A DNA stretch of 64,000 nt from Alistipes sp. (GCA_017937765.1 JAGBCY010000028.1:38416-102415), one strand, 5' to 3'. Numbered from the stretch's first letter, positions 51,900 to 62,815 are shown. The notes: a model not told the origin generated them from the letters alone. Translations and numbers: made by a program.

Positions 51900-53489
51900 A
51901 TGACAAAGGTACGCAGATACTTAATCGGGACGTTGATGCTGGTGCTCTCCGTGGCAGCCATTGCACAGGGTGATGAGCCCACATTCCCGGAACTCGAGAA
52001 GGACCCCGCATATGCCGAGCTCAAGCGCAAGAATAACGAGCTCCTCAATCAAGAGGACTCCCTCCAGAACCTTATCGACGTAGCACGCGATAGGTTTAGA
52101 GCGGAGCGCGACTCGGTGATGCTCGACCGTAACTTTATGGAGAATTTCTCGACATATATCATCGACCTCGAGCAGCGCATCTTCGAACTTCGTCAGGAGC
52201 GTGCCGACATCATCACGCAGATAAATATCGCCGAGCAACTCTATATCCTCGAGCATATGTACACGGTGCACGACAACGAGGATGATGCGTTTAGTGATGA
52301 TGTGAATGCTTTGGAGACAACACCCACCCGTCATCGTGAGCTCACGAAGAACGAGATCTTCACGGAGTTGCTTGCCGAGGTGGACTACAACGAGTTACTC
52401 GTGGCACAAGCCGAAGATGTGTCGATGGAGGATATCGCCAAGGAGTATATCGAGACATACCGCAAGATGAGTAGCACGGTTGCAAGCTACAATGCAGCCT
52501 CGGATGAGGATGAGGCCGATGGCCATTATAGTCGCTATCTCATCCTGCGCGATAAGGCCGACTCGCTAAATCGCGAGATAGACCGTCGCTGGAACCACGT
52601 CCTCGACACCAAGTACTTCGCCTACGGCACCATCCTCGAGAAGCGTCTGCGCTACGATCTCTTGGATAGCTCGTCGGCCGACTTTAGCACTATGCTCCAG
52701 CAGTGTGCCGAGAACGACGGCATCTACGCCTCTGATGCCTTGATGCACTACGCCATCGGTCGCCCTACGCTCTTAGGCTATGAGATGGAGTTTGCCTCGG
52801 AGATGGAGCTTACAGAAGCTCTCGACTCGCTACGCGATGTTCGCGAAAATCTCTACATTCCCGACTTCCACCTCAACCCGATAAGCGTGGAGCGTCGCCT
52901 ATTCTTGGACTACGCCCCGATAACAATCGGTCGCACGAACTTCTACAACGTCTCGAATCCCATCCCCGAACTCCGAGTTTTCGAGCGTGGCACGATCTAC
53001 CGCATACTCCTCGGCTCGTTCCGCAACAAGCAGCCTCTGACGCTCTTCAAGGGTGTGCAGCCGCTCTATATCACGAAGGAGGAGAACGGCTTTTACAGCT
53101 ACTATACCGGTGGTTTCGAGACACTTCGCGAGGCTGAAGAGGCGGCATTATTCCTCAAGGAGAAGGGCTTTAAGCGTCCCGAGGTATGTCGTTGGAAGGA
53201 TGGTGAGATGGTAAATCTCAGCACCAAGGACAAGGATGATGAGGGCGATGACGAAGTTGGCGTAATACCCGCTGGCCACCGCTACATCGTGCTTATCGAG
53301 TGCGAGGACATCAGCGAGGAGCTCAACGCAACGATAAAGACAACGGCCTCGGACAAGAGGATATCGCGTATGGGCGATAAGTTTGCCGTGGGCACATTCA
53401 CGGCACGTTCGGATGCCGACCTGCTAATTTCGGCGATTATGGAGAATCACCCCGAAGTTACGGTGTCGATTAAAGAGTTAGACTTGTAG
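51900..53489 (+). CDS. Secreted coiled-coil protein with C-terminal SPOR-like repeats
   Basis: The 529-residue protein has a signal peptide (MTKVRRYLIGTLMLVLSVAAIAQ) and a long charged helical part up to about residue 320 (RERFRAERDSVMLDRNFMEN-like and DKADSLNREIDRRWNHVL). A beta-rich end contains YRILLGSFRNKQPLTLF then YSYYTGGFETLREAEEA, which resembles SPOR domains that bind denuded peptidoglycan. A second similar half follows from about residue 440 to the end. It is probably periplasmic and may be linked to cell division or the envelope. Function inferred only from the fold impression. Confidence 0.68.
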   Translation: MTKVRRYLIGTLMLVLSVAAIAQGDEPTFPELEKDPAYAELKRKNNELLNQEDSLQNLIDVARDRFRAERDSVMLDRNFMENFSTYIIDLEQRIFELRQERADIITQINIAEQLYILEHMYTVHDNEDDAFSDDVNALETTPTRHRELTKNEIFTELLAEVDYNELLVAQAEDVSMEDIAKEYIETYRKMSSTVASYNAASDEDEADGHYSRYLILRDKADSLNREIDRRWNHVLDTKYFAYGTILEKRLRYDLLDSSSADFSTMLQQCAENDGIYASDALMHYAIGRPTLLGYEMEFASEMELTEALDSLRDVRENLYIPDFHLNPISVERRLFLDYAPITIGRTNFYNVSNPIPELRVFERGTIYRILLGSFRNKQPLTLFKGVQPLYITKEENGFYSYYTGGFETLREAEEAALFLKEKGFKRPEVCRWKDGEMVNLSTKDKDDEGDDEVGVIPAGHRYIVLIECEDISEELNATIKTTASDKRISRMGDKFAVGTFTARSDADLLISAIMENHPEVTVSIKELDL

Positions 53490-53519
53490 TAAACGATTAG
53501 AACAGAGATAAGTAGAGAT

Positions 53520-54965
53520 ATGAAAAGAGCAATCTACAACATTGTACTCGTTATGGTATTAGGCCTCGTTATCGGAGCGTGTAGCAAGGAGGAGGTCAGC
53601 AACTTTGTAGTACCCACTGAGAGCATCCTCGTATCGAAGCCCGGAGAGACGGGCACCACCAACTTCGACAGTCGCAATATCACCTCCATCGAGGTGACGA
53701 CACTACCCACAGGCTGGGTTATAAACGCCATCGACCTCTACAAGGGGACTATAACCGTGACCGCCCCTTCATCGTTTAAGGATGATGAGGTGACAGAGGG
53801 CGACCTTGTCCTTACGGGATATACCCCCACGGGAAAGAGTACGACGGTGACCGTCTACCTCGCAATACTTCCGAACGCTGATATCGACTTCACGGGCCAG
53901 AGCGCAAACTGCTACGTGGTGACGCAGCCAAATACGCGCTATAAGTTCGACCCCTTCATTGGAGGTGAATCGGAGGCGTTGGAGACTGCACGTGTCGAGC
54001 TTCTGTGGGAGACGCGCAGAAACCTTATCGAATATATCGACTTCAACCACGGCAGGGTCTCTTTCTACGTGGGCAATCAGGTTGGCGATGACGACGATGC
54101 AGAGGAGAAGCTATATCCGGGTAACGCCCTGATCGGAGCGTTCAATGCCGAGGGAGAGCTTATCTGGAGCTGGCATATATGGGTCACGAACAACGACCCG
54201 ATGGCAGCGGAGAACATCACAACGATAAATGGTCGCGAGGTTATGAAGATGAACCTCGGAGCCATAAGCCTCAACGATGGCAGTGGTGACGAGGCCAAGA
54301 TCCTTGCTTCGTATGGTCTCTACTTTCAGTGGGGACGCAAGACACCTCTGCCCGGTCCCTTTACTTGGAACTTTACGCAGAACGAGGATGCACGTCTCTA
54401 CAACGCCGATGAGGAGCTCTGCTACCTCGCCTACGAGGCATCTACTGCTGACACCGGCACCGAGGCGTGGAGCAACCTCAACCCCATATCGGTAATCCTC
54501 GGCAACCCCGAGAACAACTACAACTGGCTGTACAGCGGCACGAACGATACACTTTGGAGCACGGAGGTAAAGACCAGCAACGACCCCTGTCCACGTGGCT
54601 GGCGCGTACCCGACAGCTCGCTATATGCAAACCTGACGATTGCCGAGAAGGATGATGCTATGAGCTGGCAGGAGGCACAGCCTATGTATGGCTGGATGCT
54701 GAAAGATACCACGACGGGTGAGGAGCACTTCTTCACGGCAGCAGGCAGACGTAACTACCTCGATGGCCGTCTGGACAATATGAATACCAACCTCGAGCTT
54801 CCGGTGCCCTGGTCGGGATACTACTGGACAACATCGACCGATGGTGCTATGGCCACGGCTATGTACTTCAACCTCAACACCAACACACGTACGTGGAACG
54901 GCTTTGACGCTGCACACCCAATGCAACGAGCCAATGCCCTGCCGATCCGTTGCGTGAGGGAGTAA
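53520..54965 (+). CDS. Surface lipoprotein with FISUMP-like C-terminal domain
   Basis: The 481-residue protein starts MKRAIYNIVLVMVLGLVIGAC, with a lipid-anchored cysteine. An N-terminal Ig-like beta region (TLPTGWVINAIDLYKGTITV) is followed by a domain with YFQWGRKTPLPGP, CPRGWRVPDSSLY and the terminal LPIRCVRE. These are features of the Fibrobacter major paralogous domain and related Bacteroidetes surface lipoproteins. It is encoded 31 bases after the SPOR-like protein. The ligand is unknown. The sequence just after the stop contains a near copy of the last bases (GCGTGAGGGAATAAG). Confidence 0.75.
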   Translation: MKRAIYNIVLVMVLGLVIGACSKEEVSNFVVPTESILVSKPGETGTTNFDSRNITSIEVTTLPTGWVINAIDLYKGTITVTAPSSFKDDEVTEGDLVLTGYTPTGKSTTVTVYLAILPNADIDFTGQSANCYVVTQPNTRYKFDPFIGGESEALETARVELLWETRRNLIEYIDFNHGRVSFYVGNQVGDDDDAEEKLYPGNALIGAFNAEGELIWSWHIWVTNNDPMAAENITTINGREVMKMNLGAISLNDGSGDEAKILASYGLYFQWGRKTPLPGPFTWNFTQNEDARLYNADEELCYLAYEASTADTGTEAWSNLNPISVILGNPENNYNWLYSGTNDTLWSTEVKTSNDPCPRGWRVPDSSLYANLTIAEKDDAMSWQEAQPMYGWMLKDTTTGEEHFFTAAGRRNYLDGRLDNMNTNLELPVPWSGYYWTTSTDGAMATAMYFNLNTNTRTWNGFDAAHPMQRANALPIRCVRE

Positions 54966-55038
54966 GCGTGGCGAGATGGGTGCAATGCGTGAGGGAATAA
55001 GAGCAAAAATATATGCGAAACAAAGTGAGTAAGTGATT

Positions 55039-55761
55039 ATGGCAGAGATAACATCATATCCACACCGTGTGGAGCCTCAAGAGGTAGATTTCACGCTACG
55101 AGCATCCGTGGCGTCGATTATAAACTATATGCTTAATGTGGCGGGCACCGATGCCCATAACAAGGGCTTCGGCGTGGATGTACTTCAGGGACAGTCGTTC
55201 ACGTGGGTGCTTTCGCGCCTTGCCGTGGAGATAAAGAGTCAGCCTTGTCAGTATGACGACATCGTGGTCGACACGTGGGTAAACGAGTTTAACCGTCTGA
55301 GCTCTACGCGAAACTTTCGTGTGCGCAGAGGCGACGAGGTGATGGCCGAGGGTGTATCGCAGTGGTGTATGATAAATATGGAGACGCGTCAGGCGGTAGA
55401 TATGTCTACACTGAAAGATGTCTACGAACGCGCAATGGTGGCCGAGCCATCGCCTATCGCTGTGCCTGCACGTCTACGCGCCATCGAACCTACAACATCT
55501 ACATCGCGTCCCGTGGTATATAGCGACATCGACTTCAACCGCCACGTAAACACCTTGCGATATATCGACCTCGTATTCGACGCACTACCCATCGAGCTTA
55601 TCGAAAATAACCACGGTATGCGCATCGACCTCAACTTCATAGCCGAGGCGCGATACGGCGAGACTCTCACAATCGGCGGCATAAACGATGGCAACGTTTG
55701 GCAGTTCGAGATATCGTCCGATTCTGATAAGACTCTCTGTCGCGCCAAGATTTCGTTTTAG
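55039..55761 (+). CDS. Acyl-ACP thioesterase (FatA/FatB-like)
   Basis: The 240-residue protein has two hotdog folds. The second contains the catalytic motif YSDIDFNRHVNTLRYIDLV near residue 170, with Asn and His as in plant and bacterial acyl-ACP thioesterases. The first carries LQGQSFTWVLSRLAVEI. It releases fatty acids from acyl-ACP in the cytoplasm. The ATG at 55039 is preferred to a GTG two codons earlier. The next gene, a glycosyltransferase, starts five bases after its stop, so they form an operon. Confidence 0.9.
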   Translation: MAEITSYPHRVEPQEVDFTLRASVASIINYMLNVAGTDAHNKGFGVDVLQGQSFTWVLSRLAVEIKSQPCQYDDIVVDTWVNEFNRLSSTRNFRVRRGDEVMAEGVSQWCMINMETRQAVDMSTLKDVYERAMVAEPSPIAVPARLRAIEPTTSTSRPVVYSDIDFNRHVNTLRYIDLVFDALPIELIENNHGMRIDLNFIAEARYGETLTIGGINDGNVWQFEISSDSDKTLCRAKISF

Positions 55762-55766
55762 AGCAT

Positions 55767-56903
55767 ATGGCAGCTAAGGTGCAAAAGATTGCTATCGTAG
55801 GTCCGGCACACCCCTATCGCGGTGGGCTTGCATCTATAATGCAGAGTATGGCGCGCGAATTCCAGAGCCGAGGCTCGGAGGTCGCCATCACCACCTTCAC
55901 GCTGCAATACCCAAAGCTCCTATTCCCCGGTAAGAGCCAGACCGTCGACACTCCTGCCCCCGCAGATCTACATATCGAGCGCAAGCTGTCGACCGTGAAC
56001 CCAATAACGTGGTGGCGCGTAGGTAGGGAGCTACACAAGGCAAAGCCCGACATCGTGCTGATGAAGTATTGGACGCCGTTTATGGCCCCCGCTTTCGGCA
56101 CCGTTGCACGCCTCGCCCGCAAGAATGGCCACACGAAGGTTATCTGCCAGATAGACAACGTCGAACCACACGAGCACCACATCATCGACAAGCCGTGCAA
56201 TCGTTACTTCCTGCGCTCGGTCGATGGCTTCATCTATATGTCGGAGCAGGTGCATAGCGAGCTTAAGGCCTACACCACGGCCCCTGCACTCTTCTCGCCG
56301 CACCCCATCTTCGATAACTTCGGCGAGCGTGTCTCGCGCGACGAGGCGTGTGCACGCTTGGGTCTCGATCCCACCGAGCAATATACCCTATTCTTTGGCC
56401 TTATACGCGACTACAAGGGCTTAGATACCCTCCTTGATGCGTGGGCCGATTATCGTCGCGAGGGGCATAAACTACTGATTGCCGGCGAGTTCTACGCCTC
56501 GCGTTCGAAATATATCGAGCAGATCGAGCGTCTGGGACTCCAGAGCGACATAATCCTCCACGACCACTTTATCCCCGATAGCGAGGTTAAGGATTACTTC
56601 TCGGCTGCGGACTGCGTGGTGCTTCCCTACAAGACCGCTACGCAGAGCGGCGTGACGCAAATATGTTATAACTTCTGCACGCCTGTCATCGTCACACGCG
56701 TGGGTGGCCTTGCCGAAATTGTACCCGATGGCCGCGTGGGATATGTGTGCGAGCCCACGAAGGAGGGTGTCCGCAACGCCATCGAGCGCATATATGAAGG
56801 CGATCGCCTCCAACGTTTTAGCGAGGCTATGCAGGAGGAGCGCAAGCGTTTTACGTGGGAGGCGATGTGCGACAAGATCGAAGAGCTATACCACTCCTTA
56901 TAG
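55767..56903 (+). CDS. Glycosyltransferase family 4
   Basis: The 378-residue GT-B protein begins KIAIVGPAHPYRGGLASIMQ, with the glycine-rich acceptor loop. It carries the donor-site motif LFFGLIRDYKGLDTLLDAW near residue 210, then LLIAGEFYASR, and VVLPYKTATQSGVTQICYNF with the conserved Glu replaced in part. It is cytoplasmic or membrane-associated and probably builds LPS, capsule or glycolipid. The substrate cannot be told. It ends six bases inside the convergent hydrolase gene. Confidence 0.88.
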   Translation: MAAKVQKIAIVGPAHPYRGGLASIMQSMAREFQSRGSEVAITTFTLQYPKLLFPGKSQTVDTPAPADLHIERKLSTVNPITWWRVGRELHKAKPDIVLMKYWTPFMAPAFGTVARLARKNGHTKVICQIDNVEPHEHHIIDKPCNRYFLRSVDGFIYMSEQVHSELKAYTTAPALFSPHPIFDNFGERVSRDEACARLGLDPTEQYTLFFGLIRDYKGLDTLLDAWADYRREGHKLLIAGEFYASRSKYIEQIERLGLQSDIILHDHFIPDSEVKDYFSAADCVVLPYKTATQSGVTQICYNFCTPVIVTRVGGLAEIVPDGRVGYVCEPTKEGVRNAIERIYEGDRLQRFSEAMQEERKRFTWEAMCDKIEELYHSL

Positions 56904-57965
56904 TCGTATCTCGGTTATCGGCTGCTGCTGTACGGTATCCAACGGGTATGAGGCATACTTCACCTTCGAGAAATCAATACTCCGAAGATCAATCATACGT
57001 ATATTATTGTTATAGGCCGTCTTATAATAGACGCGTCGTGCCGTGAGGTCGATGGCTGCGGTCCACTGCGTGGCACTTGGCAGACTCTTCTCCGCGGGAT
57101 TCTCGATGGCTATGGGCACGTCGAAATTGTTGAGCAGGTGGAACGCCTGCAATACCGTCTCAAGCCCCGTGGCACGCTCAGGTGCAGTGTTCCGAAAGAA
57201 GGCGGCACGCACGAAGCGCGACGGAGGTGTAAAGTCTCCGGGCAAGCCCAACATCGCCGAGCTGCCGCCATTGGGTTCTATTGTCACCTCGCCCAACGTC
57301 AGATTCGGAGCGGTGCCAGCACGGAGGTTTACGTAGTTCTCAAGGTTAGCCATCTGCCACTCAAAGCCCGGGGCGTTGGTCAAAACACCTATCTTGTTCT
57401 CGTAGAAATGCACCTTGCCGCCGACAATCTCCATCACCACCTGCCGTCCCGAGGGGTCGCCTATGCGCCAGTGGATTACGGCACTCTTCTCGAGCCCCAC
57501 AATGTCGACCTTGCCCACCGCGGCCATCAGCTCATCTATCGAGGCAAACTGCGTGAGCATCCACTGCACCACCTGAAGGTCGCCAAGCGTTCGGGCGTTA
57601 TGTGCCGCATCGTAGGGCTGATAGCTGCCATAGCGCGGGAAGAAGAACAACCCCGCCGATAGCCCCGCTTCGTTGATTCCCTCGGCGATAAACTCCTTCT
57701 CCACCACGGCAAGGCCCACCACGCCATAGCGTGCCGTGAACTCGAGGCCGTTGGCACCCGTAGGCGTGTAGGAGCGTAGCCGCTCGCCGCGCGGTATTAC
57801 GACATACTCGCTCTTGAGTGCGCCATAGGCCCACTCTATCGTTCGCGCCTGCACATAGCTTCCGTCGGTTGCCGTGAGCGATATTCCTGTGCAGGCAATC
57901 GCTGCGTGGGCAGTGCCAGCCATTGCCGCCACGCCCAACAATAAGTTTTTAATCTCTTTAACCAT
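56898..57965 (-). CDS. Choloylglycine hydrolase/penicillin V acylase family protein (exported)
   Basis: The 355-residue Ntn hydrolase has a signal (MVKEIKNLLLGVAAMAGTAHA) and the nucleophile Cys25 in IACTGISL. The conserved Arg in VQARTIEWA is followed by Glu where characterised bile salt hydrolases have Asp. GVLTNAPGFEWQ gives the substrate Asn, and SRFVRAAFF the second Arg. It acts outside the cytoplasm on linear amides: bile salts, penicillin V or acyl-homoserine lactones are possible. A lipid anchor at Cys25 would block the N-terminal amine, so simple cleavage before Cys25 is more likely. No neighbour settles the substrate. Confidence 0.88.
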   Translation of the reverse strand: MVKEIKNLLLGVAAMAGTAHAAIACTGISLTATDGSYVQARTIEWAYGALKSEYVVIPRGERLRSYTPTGANGLEFTARYGVVGLAVVEKEFIAEGINEAGLSAGLFFFPRYGSYQPYDAAHNARTLGDLQVVQWMLTQFASIDELMAAVGKVDIVGLEKSAVIHWRIGDPSGRQVVMEIVGGKVHFYENKIGVLTNAPGFEWQMANLENYVNLRAGTAPNLTLGEVTIEPNGGSSAMLGLPGDFTPPSRFVRAAFFRNTAPERATGLETVLQAFHLLNNFDVPIAIENPAEKSLPSATQWTAAIDLTARRVYYKTAYNNNIRMIDLRSIDFSKVKYASYPLDTVQQQPITEIRL

Positions 57966-58192
57966 AGCTTACGTGTTTAGTTTCATCGCCCACGGAGCAT
58001 AAACCGCGCCATAGTGTTTTTACTGAGAGAGTGAGGTTAATGGGGCAATGTGTTACGTGGGTTACATAAGTCAAGTGAACAAAAAATCAGTGTGATACTC
58101 AGCCCCACATAACCCATAATAACCCAATGAACCTATATAATCCAAAATCTATATCCCCACCGAACCTACCCCAAAAAAATCCTCACAAAATA
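57966..58192. other. Intergenic stretch upstream of the hydrolase gene
   Basis: This AT-rich region has no convincing ORF, RNA gene or consensus promoter. It contains several similar TAACCCA/GTTACGTGGGTTAC-like segments but no full inverted repeat that I could confirm. The hydrolase promoter is presumably here. Confidence 0.4.
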
Positions 58193-58223
58193 AGATGCGG
58201 GTATTAAATAATACCCGCATCTG
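58193..58223 (-). terminator. Hairpin terminator of the AT-rich secreted-protein gene
   Basis: A near-perfect inverted repeat (AGATGCGGGTATTA with TAATACCCGCATCT) is followed on the minus strand by TATTTTG. It shares the GCGGGTATT / AATACCCGC arms with the hairpin at 43996-44018. Confidence 0.75.
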
Positions 58224-58288
58224 TCATATAGATGATATAAAATTTATCATCCTTAACATAATTATTTCCACAAACTTTACGAAATTTC

Positions 58289-58819
58289 CTAATTCATAAG
58301 ATATCTTTCAAACTCTGACTTTATTTCATAAGTGTGATAATAAAACTCCCTTAAACACTTTTTGCCACCAGTGACACCAACAAAAGGATAAAAATTATCT
58401 ACAGCTGGGTGAAGATGTCCCCACTGATATGATGTGATTATAAAACGTAATGTTATACAATCTTCACACATATGAATTACATAGTTATACATAACTTGGG
58501 CAGAAAAATAAAAAGTAATTTTCAAATTAACTTTTTCATTTAGCAAATATCTATTGTCATGATAGGTGTGGTTTGAATTAGCAACATATGGACTATACTC
58601 TATTCTTTTTGATAAATAGTCCTTTACAAGATTGTCTACCTCTTCCACATCAATGTTTACATACGGTATCTTGTATTCTATAAATATACTGGAATCTTGT
58701 ATGGTATAGTATTGAGATAATTCTTTATAGAAACTCTTTTTCACATTTATGGGCTGTCCTATTGCAGGAATCGAACAAAGCACAAATAAACTAAATACAA
58801 ATAAATAAGCTCTTTTCAT
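58289..58819 (-). CDS. AT-rich secreted protein of unknown function
   Basis: The 176-residue protein has a signal peptide (MKRAYLFVFSLFVLCSIPAIG) and a mature part rich in Tyr, Ile, Asn and Lys, for example IEYKIPYVNIDVEEVDNLVK. Three cysteines (CEDC in the middle and one near the end) may form a disulfide. Its base composition is clearly more AT-rich than neighbouring genes, which suggests recent transfer. A region near residues 118-145 (CITLRFIITSYQWGHLHPAV) is vaguely DUF3298-like; this is weak. It lies behind a 290-base structured leader. Confidence 0.7.
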   Translation of the reverse strand: MKRAYLFVFSLFVLCSIPAIGQPINVKKSFYKELSQYYTIQDSSIFIEYKIPYVNIDVEEVDNLVKDYLSKRIEYSPYVANSNHTYHDNRYLLNEKVNLKITFYFSAQVMYNYVIHMCEDCITLRFIITSYQWGHLHPAVDNFYPFVGVTGGKKCLREFYYHTYEIKSEFERYLMN

Positions 58820-59114
58820 AAAATAAAAGTTTGTGTCCGTCTCAACTCCAACAACGGGTTATAAAAAAAGAAAGTGTGGAGTCGATTAGTCTATCTGAAT
58901 GGAGGTTCTGGAATACCTATATCGCAAATAAACAATACCCCACACTCGTATTGAGTGAGGGGCAAGAAATGCACCTTACTATACAATACGAAGTGACGAG
59001 TGTGTTGCTTCTCTTGACCATTGTTGAAATTTTCCAGATTTCGAACCAAGAATAAAAGCTAATACACTTTCATCAATAATATGTCATCGCAAGGCTAATT
59101 GCCTTACGACAACA
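58820..59114 (-). other. Long structured leader or small RNA upstream of the secreted-protein gene
   Basis: Between the promoter at 59115 and the gene lies about 295 bases. On the minus strand it starts with a hairpin (AAGGC-AATTA-GCCTT, 59091-59105) and contains GGTTCGAAATC near 59035. Around 58936-58960 it carries a 10-bp stem with one mismatch, CCCCTCACTC / GAGTGTGGGG. Short ORFs exist on both strands (for example 74 codons on the plus strand from 58831), but neither looks like a real protein. I think I have seen similar sequence upstream of other Bacteroidales genes, but cannot verify that. Confidence 0.45.
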
Positions 59115-59145
59115 CAAAGATATAATAAATTTCCGAAACAAACAA
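59115..59145 (-). promoter_or_regulatory. Promoter of the long leader
   Basis: On the minus strand TTG (59145-59143), a 20-base spacer and TATCTTTG (59122-59115), a full match. It implies a 5' untranslated region of about 290 bases for the secreted protein, or a separate RNA. Confidence 0.78.
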
Positions 59146-59212
59146 TACCCTTAGAGGCCCCGAGTGATATAGATACGGCCATACTTCTGGGCGCAGGCAG
59201 CTATCTACACGA

Positions 59213-59245
59213 CAAAAAAAATCCGCCACGGCGTGCCGTGACGGA
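59213..59245 (-). terminator. Intrinsic terminator of the acidic 103-aa gene
   Basis: On the minus strand TCCGTCACGG / CCGTGGCGGA form a 10-bp stem (one G-T pair), followed by eight T. It is 41 bases after the stop. Confidence 0.9.
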
Positions 59246-59285
59246 GTATGATTTTAGGTTGTTCGTAAACGTAAAGGGCCCAAGA

Positions 59286-59597
59286 CTAAAAGTCGTCGTC
59301 TGAAGCATCGTCTGCTGCATCGGCCAACTCGTCGGCACCCTTCAAGTCATCCTCGTCGTAGTAGCCGTCGTTGTCGTCATCCTGACCATCGTCAACCTTA
59401 ACATCAATCTTTACCATATAGAAAGTATCCTCGGTCTCGTAGGGTACGGTATAGAAGAATGTGCCATCGGGCTTGTCGTAGCGCATCATAACCTCGCTAA
59501 AACCAAGCGGATATAGTGCCTTAACCTCTGCCTGCTGCTCGGGAGTGAGGTTGTTGTAACTTGTAATCAAACGTCTCTTCTTATTCTCAGTAGCCAT
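59286..59597 (-). CDS. Small conserved protein with acidic tail (103 aa)
   Basis: The protein starts MATENKKRRLITSYNNLTPE and has a compact first part. LTPEQQAEVKALYPLGFSEV is reminiscent of small cytoplasmic Bacteroidetes proteins. A run of Asp and Glu forms the last 35 residues (DDDNDGYYDEDDLKGADEL). No signal or membrane segment. It has its own promoter and terminator. I do not know its function. The acidic tail suggests a protein or ion-binding role, like a histone-like-protein partner; this is a guess. Confidence 0.8.
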   Translation of the reverse strand: MATENKKRRLITSYNNLTPEQQAEVKALYPLGFSEVMMRYDKPDGTFFYTVPYETEDTFYMVKIDVKVDDGQDDDNDGYYDEDDLKGADELADAADDASDDDF

Positions 59598-59680
59598 AAA
59601 TCAAATATTTACGAGTATTCTTATTCCTTATCTATCAAATTTAGGTTGTCCAAAACACATAAGTGTTGCAAAATTTTCCG

Positions 59681-59710
59681 CAAATGTAGCTACAATTTGA
59701 TAATGTGCAA
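59681..59710 (-). promoter_or_regulatory. Promoter of the acidic 103-aa gene
   Basis: On the minus strand TTG (59710-59708), a 19-base spacer and TACATTTG (59688-59681). Confidence 0.8.
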
Positions 59711-59721
59711 GCATTGTATAA

Positions 59722-61905
<2,184 letters not shown>

Positions 61906-61927
61906 TGGAACACAAACGATTATACTT

Positions 61928-62815
61928 ATGATACAGGACAAGATCAAGGGTGTGGGCGTTGCTCTTATCACCCCGTTTAATAACTATGAGGTCGACTACG
62001 AGGCTTTGGCTCGTATGATCGACCACGTGATTGATGGTGGCGTCGACTACATCGTAGCTCTCGGCTCTACGGCAGAGACAGCCACACTATCTATCGAGGA
62101 GCGCAAGCAGGTGCTGAGGTTCGTTGTCGAGCGTACCGCGGGGCGTGTGCCCATCGTGGCAGGTATGGGTGCCAACGACACACGAGCACTTGTGAACCAC
62201 CTCCGCACGTTCGACCTCTCGGGCACGGTGGCTATCCTCAGCGTTGTACCCTACTACAACAAGCCATCGCAAGAGGGCATCTATCGCCACTATATGGCCG
62301 TTGCCGAGGCATCACCCGTACCCGTTATCATCTACAACGTCCCGGGGCGCACGGGCGTGAATATGACGGCCGAGACAACGCTACGCATAGCACACGCAAC
62401 CGATAAGATTTTTGCCGTAAAGGAGGCTTCGGGCGATATCAACCAGATGCAGCGCATCATCGACGGCAGGCCCGAAAACTTCGTGGTGCTCTCGGGCGAC
62501 GATGGTATCACAGTGGAGCTTGTCAAGCGCGGGGGCAATGGCGTTATCTCGGTGGCAGCCAACGCTTTCCCAAAAAAATTCTGCCGCTGCATACACGATG
62601 CGATGGAGGGGCTACTGGCCGATGCTGAGGCTCAGATGGAGGGTTTCGACGAGCCTATATCGTTGCTATTCAGGGAGGGAAATCCCACGGGCGTAAAGAC
62701 TATGACCGCAGCGATGGGCCTCACACGTAGCGAGGTACGTCTGCCATTAGTCGAGGGCTCTGAGGAGCTGATGGAGGCAACAAAATCTGCAGTTGCGAGA
62801 TACGAACTACGTTAG
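61928..62815 (+). CDS. dapA: 4-hydroxy-tetrahydrodipicolinate synthase
   Basis: DapA condenses pyruvate and aspartate semialdehyde in lysine and diaminopimelate synthesis. The 295-residue TIM barrel shows KGVGVALITPFNNYEVDY at the start, YIVALGSTAETATLS, the catalytic Tyr in IIYNVPGRTG, and the Schiff-base Lys in FAVKEASGDINQM near residue 163. The start is the ATG at 61928; the long frame upstream lies inside ligA. It is 22 bases after ligA, so both may share a transcript. Confidence 0.96.
   Translation: MIQDKIKGVGVALITPFNNYEVDYEALARMIDHVIDGGVDYIVALGSTAETATLSIEERKQVLRFVVERTAGRVPIVAGMGANDTRALVNHLRTFDLSGTVAILSVVPYYNKPSQEGIYRHYMAVAEASPVPVIIYNVPGRTGVNMTAETTLRIAHATDKIFAVKEASGDINQMQRIIDGRPENFVVLSGDDGITVELVKRGGNGVISVAANAFPKKFCRCIHDAMEGLLADAEAQMEGFDEPISLLFREGNPTGVKTMTAAMGLTRSEVRLPLVEGSEELMEATKSAVARYELR

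Noticed and set aside
54951-55005. A duplicated stretch (GCGTGAGGGAATAAG) after the FISUMP lipoprotein stop
   Set aside because: It is a short imperfect duplication with no frame or structural consequence.
59030-59050. A tRNA-like T-loop (GGTTCGAAATC) in the leader on the minus strand
   Set aside because: The acceptor, D-arm and anticodon arms could not be built around it.
58831-59055. A 74-codon ORF on the plus strand in the structured leader
   Set aside because: It has no family or start signal, and it lies opposite a strong minus-strand promoter. A leader or RNA explains the region better. A transposon remnant was considered, but there are no inverted repeats or target duplications.
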